Positions 1 to 4,510 of a DNA stretch of 6,361 nt are shown piece by piece. How positions within the stretch are numbered: the first letter of the stretch is position 1; every line of letters starts with the position of its first letter. Source of the stretch: Chitinophagales bacterium (GTDB lineage: Bacteria; Bacteroidota; Bacteroidia; Chitinophagales; BACL12); assembly GCA_014380545.1 (NCBI GenBank), contig JACMJP010000476.1, positions 1 through 6,361 on the forward strand, given 5' to 3'. A program made the position numbers and the translations under genes. The notes beneath the pieces were generated by a model that was not told the DNA's origin, did no database searches, and worked only from the letters and a program-made list of their open reading frames with translations.

Positions 1-355
1 GGAAGTATATCCTCAAAGATTTTATGGCACATTAAAAACAGAGCTGGGGAGAATATGGAACCAGGGCAGTCATATTATTTTTGATGTAGATGTGAAAGGT
101 GCCTATAACCTGCAGCATATGTATCCGGAAAATTCACTTTCAATTTTTATAAAGCCACCTTCAGAGGATATATTAATTGAAAGGCTGAAAAAAAGAAAAA
201 CAGAAACACCCGAATCTTTAGCTATACGATTGGAAAGAGTAAAGATGGAATTAGCATGGGAGGATAAATTTGACCATGTCCTTGTAAATGATATTTTAGA
301 AAATACTTTGGAGCAGGCTTATAAAATTGTTTCAGGATTTATTACAGTTGTATAA
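1..355 (+). CDS. gmk: guanylate kinase, 3' part (5' end outside window)
   Basis: Guanylate kinase transfers a phosphate from ATP to GMP (or dGMP) to give GDP in the cytoplasm, the step towards GTP. Only the last 117 codons are present, read from base 2; base 1 ends the preceding codon. The missing N-terminal part, roughly 70 residues judging by the family's usual length of about 190, would carry the P-loop. What remains is typical: EVYPQRFYGTLKTE (fragment residues 1-14), the GMP-binding segment with the YGT motif; IIFDVDVKGA (25-34), with the conserved aspartates and GA; SIFIKPPS (47-54); the lid with RLKKRKTETPESLAIRLER (61-79), whose arginines contact phosphates; and FDHVLVND (90-97). The internal ATG at 92 is not the start. 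The stop is TAA at 353-355. apaG follows after 38 bp on the same strand. The identification is firm; only the 5' boundary is unknown. Confidence 0.96.
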   Translation, partial: EVYPQRFYGTLKTELGRIWNQGSHIIFDVDVKGAYNLQHMYPENSLSIFIKPPSEDILIERLKKRKTETPESLAIRLERVKMELAWEDKFDHVLVNDILENTLEQAYKIVSGFITVV

Positions 356-379
356 AATAAAAACCGTTTAGTAACTTTA
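347..379 (+). promoter_or_regulatory. possible Bacteroidota promoter for apaG
   Basis: TAACTTTA at 372-379 matches seven of eight positions of the Bacteroidota -7 box TAnnTTTG, differing at the last base. GTTG at 347-350 could be the -33 element, with a 21-bp spacer. Transcription would start near 385, leaving a leader of only about 10 nt. The upstream half overlaps the last gmk codons. Such matches also occur by chance in AT-rich DNA, and co-transcription from gmk is equally possible. Confidence 0.35.
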
Positions 380-393
380 CATAATCAAGTTAA

Positions 394-774
394 ATGGTAA
401 CCGCAACAACACAGGGAGTTAAGATAAGCGTTGAAACATTTTTTCAGCCTGATGTTTCTAATGCTGTTGAATTTGTTTTTGCCTATCGCATTACCATAGA
501 AAATAAAAGTGAATCCACAATTAAATTACTGCGCAGGCACTGGTATATTTTTGATGGAATAGGAATTTGGCGGGAAGTGGAAGGAGAAGGTGTTGTTGGT
601 GAACAGCCGGTAATTACACCCGGTGGTTTGCATCAGTATGTTTCAGGGTGCCATTTAAAAGCCTCAGTAGGAAAAATGTTCGGCACCTATGAAATGGAAC
701 GGCAAACAGATGAATTTTTATTCGAGGTAAAAATTCCTGAATTCCTGATGATAACACCATTTATGCTGAACTGA
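394..774 (+). CDS. apaG: ApaG domain protein (DUF525 family)
   Basis: A complete 126-residue ApaG, the usual single-domain length. ApaG is a small cytoplasmic protein with a fibronectin-III-like beta sandwich. It was historically linked to Co2+/Mg2+ resistance and to the apaH (Ap4A hydrolase) operon in enterobacteria, but its biochemical role is not settled. The family signature is nearly complete: FFQPDVS (residues 16-22), YRITIEN (31-37), LLRRHWYI (45-52), a GxGxxG motif at 64-69 (GEGVVG) followed by EQPVITPGG (70-78), YVSGCHL (82-88), GTYEM (97-101) and the C-terminal FEVKIPEF...LN. The start is certain because an in-frame TAA (391-393) directly precedes the ATG. No Shine-Dalgarno sequence is visible. 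It lies 38 bp after gmk and converges with gldB; apaH is not next to it here. The stop codon sits inside a short tandem repeat (772-805). Confidence 0.97.
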   Translation: MVTATTQGVKISVETFFQPDVSNAVEFVFAYRITIENKSESTIKLLRRHWYIFDGIGIWREVEGEGVVGEQPVITPGGLHQYVSGCHLKASVGKMFGTYEMERQTDEFLFEVKIPEFLMITPFMLN

Positions 775-805
775 GGAATGAGTGATGAGGAATGAATAAT
801 GAGTG
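772..805. repeat. 14-bp tandem repeat, about 2.4 copies, across the apaG stop codon
   Basis: The unit TGAGGAATGAGTGA (772-785) is followed directly by TGAGGAATGAATAA (786-799) and a partial TGAGTG (800-805). The first ten bases of the two full units are identical. The first unit begins with the apaG stop codon TGA, so the repeat forms the 3' edge of the gene. Each unit opens with TGA and contains ATGA. Function is unknown; it could be a slippage product or a fragment of a dispersed intergenic repeat. Confidence 0.7.
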
Positions 806-806
806 T

Positions 807-837
807 AAAAAAGATATCAGATTTCAGAACATCTGAT
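807..837 (-). terminator. candidate intrinsic terminator for gldB (minus strand)
   Basis: Read on the minus strand, a 7-bp perfect stem (ATCAGAT at 837-831 with ATCTGAT at 822-816) and an 8-nt loop are followed by three bases and a run of six T (812-807). This is the right order for a Rho-independent terminator, about 80 nt after the gldB stop. The stem has only two G-C pairs, so it is weak. It also competes with a longer-range pairing of 820-828 with 883-891. On the plus strand the hairpin lacks a T run, so it would not serve apaG. Confidence 0.4.
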
Positions 838-910
838 TTAAGAATGGGAACCTGATTCGTATTTTACTTCTTCAATATACAATCTGAAATCAATTAATCT
901 TCAATCTGAA
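816..910. repeat. cluster of ATCTGAA-type direct and inverted repeats in the apaG-gldB gap
   Basis: The convergent gap is built from variants of one short word. CAATCTGAA occurs at 880-888 and again at 902-910, 22 bp apart. TCTGAAATC (883-891) is the exact inverse complement of GATTTCAGA (820-828). ATCAGAT (816-822) is the inverse complement of ATCTGAT (831-837). These arms can form alternative hairpins in the transcripts of either convergent gene. No open reading frame or RNA gene is evident in 775-918. A remnant of a dispersed intergenic repeat or an mRNA 3'-end structure are both possible. Confidence 0.55.
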
Positions 911-918
911 TTTATTTT

Positions 919-1965
919 TCATTTCCCATCATAATTACTTTCCTTCAATATTTTTAATCCATCCGTTTCATTTAATAATTCCTGCAAAGAGAGTTGAGGA
1001 TTTTTGCGCATATATTCCCGCACAATTTGCCAACCTACCCATATCGTTGTTCTGCCCGGTGATTCTTTAGGCATATTATAACTTGTGGGTGCTTCAGTTA
1101 AATATCTTTGTTTATCCTGTATGCTTGTAGAAAATAACAGATCTTCACCTGCTAAAAATTTCCATGTATCTTCTGCATTTTCTTCGCACCATGTAATTTG
1201 TTTTTCCGTAAAGCCGATCTTCACTGAATCCGGTGTATCAGGTAAAACAAGATCTAAATAATATAACATTTTTCCTTCAGCTACCATATCATCAAGTAAT
1301 GTTGCTTCAGCACCACGGTTCGGAATTTTTTTATCCATCATCATGCGCATTACCTGCACAGGTATATTTCTTCTTTCAAAATTATATAAAATGTATTGCG
1401 GAAGGTTTGCAGCAAATGAGCTGTAATAAGCAAAGTTTTTTCCCATGAACATATTTAGTTCTATTCCTATAACACTGTCGCCCATTACAACCTGGTAAAC
1501 AAAAGGCGCTATATATGTATAAATTTGCGGAAGTGTATCTTGAGAAAAATAATATTTATAATATTTAAATGCGTCTTCTATTTTTTCTTCCACATCATTC
1601 ATATCAGCATATAAATGTTCAACACTGTCAAACAAACGCAGCATATATTTATCTGTTATCATGTATTTATACAATGTATCATATACATTATATGAAGTGT
1701 CATTGAAAGGCATGGTTAAAATATCCTGTGTATATAAATCAAAAAATTCAGGATAATTCTTTTGCAGGCTGTCTAACACAAGACGATAATTATTTTCATT
1801 TGCCTGCATAATATTTTTTTCAAAACGGATAATATGGATGTCTGCTTCAATATCACTCACATCGGGTTTTGGGACGCCTGATTTTTTTTTACACCCTTCT
1901 GCAATAAAAATCAACAAAGCCATGCATACTGCAATCCAAAAAAAAGATTTATGTTTGTGATACAT
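919..1965 (-). CDS. gldB: gliding-motility lipoprotein GldB
   Basis: A 348-residue GldB. GldB is a Bacteroidota envelope lipoprotein first found as essential for gliding in Flavobacterium johnsoniae and functionally tied to the type IX secretion/gliding machine; its exact activity is unknown. The N-terminus is a lipoprotein signal: basic MYHKHK, a hydrophobic stretch (about 8-22), and Cys25 followed by KKK. The lipobox AEGC is poor, with Ala at -3 and Glu at -2. Family segments visible are IHIIRFEK (43-50), the glycine-containing GIELNMFMGK (167-176), TLLDDMVAEGKMLYYLD (222-238), LPDTPDSVKIGFT (241-253) and SPGRTTIWVGWQIVREYM (302-319). The ATG at 1965 is preferred. A TTG at 1989 would add eight residues ahead of the signal peptide and place them over the divergent gene's promoter. 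gldC, its partner in flavobacteria, is not downstream; apaG converges instead. Confidence 0.92.
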   Translation of the reverse strand: MYHKHKSFFWIAVCMALLIFIAEGCKKKSGVPKPDVSDIEADIHIIRFEKNIMQANENNYRLVLDSLQKNYPEFFDLYTQDILTMPFNDTSYNVYDTLYKYMITDKYMLRLFDSVEHLYADMNDVEEKIEDAFKYYKYYFSQDTLPQIYTYIAPFVYQVVMGDSVIGIELNMFMGKNFAYYSSFAANLPQYILYNFERRNIPVQVMRMMMDKKIPNRGAEATLLDDMVAEGKMLYYLDLVLPDTPDSVKIGFTEKQITWCEENAEDTWKFLAGEDLLFSTSIQDKQRYLTEAPTSYNMPKESPGRTTIWVGWQIVREYMRKNPQLSLQELLNETDGLKILKESNYDGK

Positions 1966-1984
1966 TCTGGTATTTCTATTTTTA
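1954..1984 (+). promoter_or_regulatory. Bacteroidota-type promoter for the outer-membrane barrel gene
   Basis: TTTG at 1954-1957 is an exact -33 element. It is followed by a 19-bp spacer and TATTTTTA at 1977-1984, which matches seven of eight positions of the -7 box TAnnTTTG. Transcription would begin near 1990, giving a leader of about 18 nt before the ATG at 2008. The -33 box lies within the first codons of the divergent gldB gene, so the two genes share this short control region. No equally good promoter for gldB was found on the minus strand. Confidence 0.55.
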
Positions 1985-2007
1985 AACAAGTTGTAAAACT
2001 AAATTCT

Positions 2008-2709
2008 ATGAAGAAAATTGTTAGTATATTTTTATTTTTTATTGCAGGAATTATTTCTGTACATGCACAGGAGTTCCGTTTTGGGCTAACAGCTTCTCCT
2101 GTTTTCAGCTGGCTGAAGATTGATGGCGAAGATTTTCAGAATGATGGCAGCCGTGTGGGGTTTCAATATGGGCTTCTTTTCGATCAAACTATCGGAAGTG
2201 TTGAAAGATATGCGTTCAGTACAGGACTATTAATTGATATTACAGGCGGGCAATATACTTATGCTGACACTGTACAAGTAGATTCAGTAACATTTACGCC
2301 GGTTGTAAATTCCGTTGTTGCAAGAGTGCAATATATTGAAATTCCACTCACTATTAAGTTGCGGACAAACGAAATAAATTATATGACATATTATGGTCAA
2401 TTTGGAGTTGTACCGGGAATTAATATAAAAGCAAGGGGGGATTTTACTGTTAATCCTGATCCGCTTTCACATAGTGTTGAAGATATAAATTTGAAGGAAG
2501 ACAACAACAATGTAGATGAATTATCTTATAATGATTTTGATTTATCCCTTATCGTTGGTGCTGGCCTGGAATACTCTATGAGTGAAAACACTTCCATTGT
2601 TGCGGGAATATTTTTTAAGAACGGCTTCTCAGGTGTTATCAGCGACAGGTTTGATGATAATGCAATGAAGCTAAAACAAATTGGTATTCGTCTTGGAGTA
2701 TTATTTTAA
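2008..2709 (+). CDS. outer-membrane beta-barrel protein, PorT-like family
   Basis: A complete 233-residue exported protein. Residues 1-20 form a signal peptide: MKK, a hydrophobic core, and SVHA with cleavage before Gln21. The mature part looks like a small outer-membrane barrel of the PorT/porin-like family common in Bacteroidota. It shows alternating aromatic and small residues, the family-like segment YIEIPLTIKLR (109-119), glycine-rich strands (YYGQFGVVPGINIKARG, 128-144; LIVGAGLEYSM, 181-191) and a C-terminal strand ending IGIRLGVLF. The terminal Phe is the usual signal for the barrel assembly machinery. An acidic, Asn-rich stretch (about 157-178) is probably an external loop. An in-frame ATG at 1951 was rejected because it overlaps gldB and buries the signal peptide. 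The gene is divergent from gldB and closed by a terminator. Adjacency hints at, but does not show, a type IX or gliding role; many family members have no known function. Confidence 0.82.
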   Translation: MKKIVSIFLFFIAGIISVHAQEFRFGLTASPVFSWLKIDGEDFQNDGSRVGFQYGLLFDQTIGSVERYAFSTGLLIDITGGQYTYADTVQVDSVTFTPVVNSVVARVQYIEIPLTIKLRTNEINYMTYYGQFGVVPGINIKARGDFTVNPDPLSHSVEDINLKEDNNNVDELSYNDFDLSLIVGAGLEYSMSENTSIVAGIFFKNGFSGVISDRFDDNAMKLKQIGIRLGVLF

Positions 2710-2737
2710 AATGAGAAATAATTATTCAACTAACTTT

Positions 2738-2770
2738 AAACCCGGAACCAATATCCGGGTTTTTATTTTA
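2738..2770 (+). terminator. strong intrinsic terminator after the barrel gene
   Basis: A perfect 9-bp stem, AAACCCGGA (2738-2746) with TCCGGGTTT (2754-2762), closes a 7-nt loop (ACCAATA). It is followed by TT, A and TTTT. It begins 28 bp after the barrel gene's stop codon and ends 20 bp before nadE, so nadE most likely has its own transcription start. The stem is mostly symmetrical, but the opposite strand has only a short T run ahead of it, so plus-strand use is favoured. Confidence 0.88.
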
Positions 2771-2777
2771 TACGTTA

Positions 2778-2784
2778 AAAGGAA
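2778..2784 (+). promoter_or_regulatory. Shine-Dalgarno-like ribosome binding site of nadE
   Basis: AAAGGAA lies six bases before the ATG at 2791, a good position for pairing with the 16S rRNA tail. The starts of apaG, the barrel gene and the propeller gene lack any such purine block and are simply A/T-rich, as is common in Bacteroidota. An in-frame TAA at 2776-2778 confirms that translation cannot begin further upstream. Confidence 0.5.
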
Positions 2785-2790
2785 ATAAAC

Positions 2791-4446
2791 ATGAAGATCG
2801 CATTAGCACAATTAAATTTTCATATCGGAAATTTTGAAAGCAACTTCCAAAAAATTGCAATGCGTATTGAAGAAGCAAAAAAATTATCTGCTGACATTGT
2901 TGTGTTTCCTGAATTAGCTATCTGCGGATATGCTCCCAGGGATTTTTTAGAATTTGATGATTTTATTGCAAGCTGTTATGACATTATAGAAAAAATAAAA
3001 CCGCTCACTAAAGATATTGCAGTTATTGTCGGCTCACCATCAAAAAACCCGAGAGTAGAAGGGAAAGATCTTTTTAACTCTGCATTTTTTATTTATGACG
3101 GAGAAATAAAACATATCTCAAATAAAGCATTGCTTCCAACTTATGATATTTTTGATGAATACCGTTACTTTGAACCTGCCACTGAATTCAGTAATATTAT
3201 TTTTAAAGGAAGAAAAATTGCATTAACAGTTTGCGAAGACCTATGGAATGTTGGCAACGATAACCCTATGTACAAGGCCTGCCCGATGGATGAACTCATT
3301 AAAGATCGTGAGAAGCCTGAAGTAATGATCAATATTTCTGCATCACCATTTGATTATAATCATGCAGCAGAAAGAATTGAATCTTTAAAAGCAAACACAG
3401 CAAAATATAAAATACCACTTTTTTATGTGAATCACAGCGGCGCACAAACGGATCTTATTTTTGACGGGGGAAGTATTGTTGTGAGTGCAAATAGTAAAGT
3501 ATATGATGAATTTCCTTATTTTGAAGAATTAATTAGAGTATATGATCTGGATGAAGTAATTCAATCAGCAAACACATTAGATAAAGATAATGAGCAACCT
3601 AAAGAAAAAATTGATTTAATTTATCGGGCACTTATTACAGGTATAAAAAATTATTTTCAAAAACTTGGTTTTAATAAAGCAATACTTGGGTTAAGCGGTG
3701 GAATTGATTCTACAGTTACAGCTATTTTAGCTGCTGAAGCATTAGGAAAAGAAAATGTACGGGGAATATTATTGCCATCGGAGTTTTCTACAGATCATTC
3801 TGTGAAAGATGCAATTGACCTTGCAAAAAATATTATTATAAACTATGAAATAATTCCTATCAGTGGAATTTATGATAAATATATTGAAGAACTAACTCCT
3901 TATTTTAATAATAAACCATTTGATGTTACAGAAGAAAATATACAGGCAAGAATAAGAGGTGTTATTTTAATGGCCATGTGCAATAAGCATGGATATATTT
4001 TATTGAATACAACAAATAAAAGTGAAGCTGCTGTCGGGTATGGAACATTATACGGCGACCTGTGTGGCGGGTTAGCGGTTTTGGCTGATGTATATAAAAC
4101 AGAAGTTTATGAATTAGTAAAATATATAAACCGCAACGCACAAATAATTCCGCAAAACATTATTACAAAACCTCCAAGTGCTGAATTGCGGCACGGGCAA
4201 AAAGATCAGGATACTTTACCACCTTATGATGTGCTTGATAAAATTTTATATCAATATATTGAATTACATCAAAGTCCGCAGGATATTATAGAGCAGGGAT
4301 TTGATGAACATACGGTGAGGCGTACATTGAAGATGGTAAATAGCAATGAATGGAAACGCTATCAGTTCCCTCCTGTTTTACGGGTATCAATCAAAGCGTT
4401 CGGAAGCGGCAGAAGAATGCCAATAGAAGGAAAGTATTTGAGTTGA
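2791..4446 (+). CDS. nadE: glutamine-dependent NAD+ synthetase
   Basis: The last step of NAD+ synthesis: deamido-NAD+ is adenylated with ATP and amidated with ammonia released from glutamine, in the cytoplasm. The 551 residues hold both domains. The N-terminal nitrilase-type glutaminase (about 1-260) has the Glu-Lys-Cys triad at E41 (VVFPELAICGY), K112 (ISNKALLPTYDIFDEYRYF) and C148 (LTVCEDLW). The C-terminal synthetase (about 275-551) has the PP-loop SGGIDS at 302-307, then NTTNKSEAAVGYGTLYGD (406-423) and GGLAVLADVYKTEVYEL (426-442), which bind ATP and deamido-NAD+. The length fits the ordinary two-domain bacterial form. All catalytic residues I can check are present, so it should be active and independent of free ammonia. 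The ATG at 2791 has an in-frame stop just upstream and a Shine-Dalgarno-like site. A terminator separates it from the gene before; the propeller gene follows after 64 bp and could share its transcript. Confidence 0.97.
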   Translation: MKIALAQLNFHIGNFESNFQKIAMRIEEAKKLSADIVVFPELAICGYAPRDFLEFDDFIASCYDIIEKIKPLTKDIAVIVGSPSKNPRVEGKDLFNSAFFIYDGEIKHISNKALLPTYDIFDEYRYFEPATEFSNIIFKGRKIALTVCEDLWNVGNDNPMYKACPMDELIKDREKPEVMINISASPFDYNHAAERIESLKANTAKYKIPLFYVNHSGAQTDLIFDGGSIVVSANSKVYDEFPYFEELIRVYDLDEVIQSANTLDKDNEQPKEKIDLIYRALITGIKNYFQKLGFNKAILGLSGGIDSTVTAILAAEALGKENVRGILLPSEFSTDHSVKDAIDLAKNIIINYEIIPISGIYDKYIEELTPYFNNKPFDVTEENIQARIRGVILMAMCNKHGYILLNTTNKSEAAVGYGTLYGDLCGGLAVLADVYKTEVYELVKYINRNAQIIPQNIITKPPSAELRHGQKDQDTLPPYDVLDKILYQYIELHQSPQDIIEQGFDEHTVRRTLKMVNSNEWKRYQFPPVLRVSIKAFGSGRRMPIEGKYLS

Positions 4447-4510
4447 TATAATATACAAAACATTTTTTTATTTTACAACTACTTTTAATGATTCTTAAAA
4501 TAAATTCTGC

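Noticed and set aside
1233..1448. 71-codon plus-strand reading frame inside gldB
   Set aside because: It is antisense to well-conserved GldB sequence, has no family-like motif and no start signal; it is a shadow of the real gene.
1994..2001. TAGTTTTA on the minus strand as the gldB promoter
   Set aside because: The -7 match is good, but no minus-strand TTTG or TTG lies 19-23 bp upstream, so it is not supported.
2731..2738. TAACTTTA as a -7 box for nadE
   Set aside because: It matches TAnnTTTG at seven of eight positions, but there is no TTTG or TTG at the right distance upstream, and transcription would begin within the terminator stem.
4480..4487. TACTTTTA as a promoter for the propeller gene
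   Set aside because: The -7 match is seven of eight, but the -33 region (about 4455-4461) has no TTG; in AT-rich DNA such a match is expected by chance.
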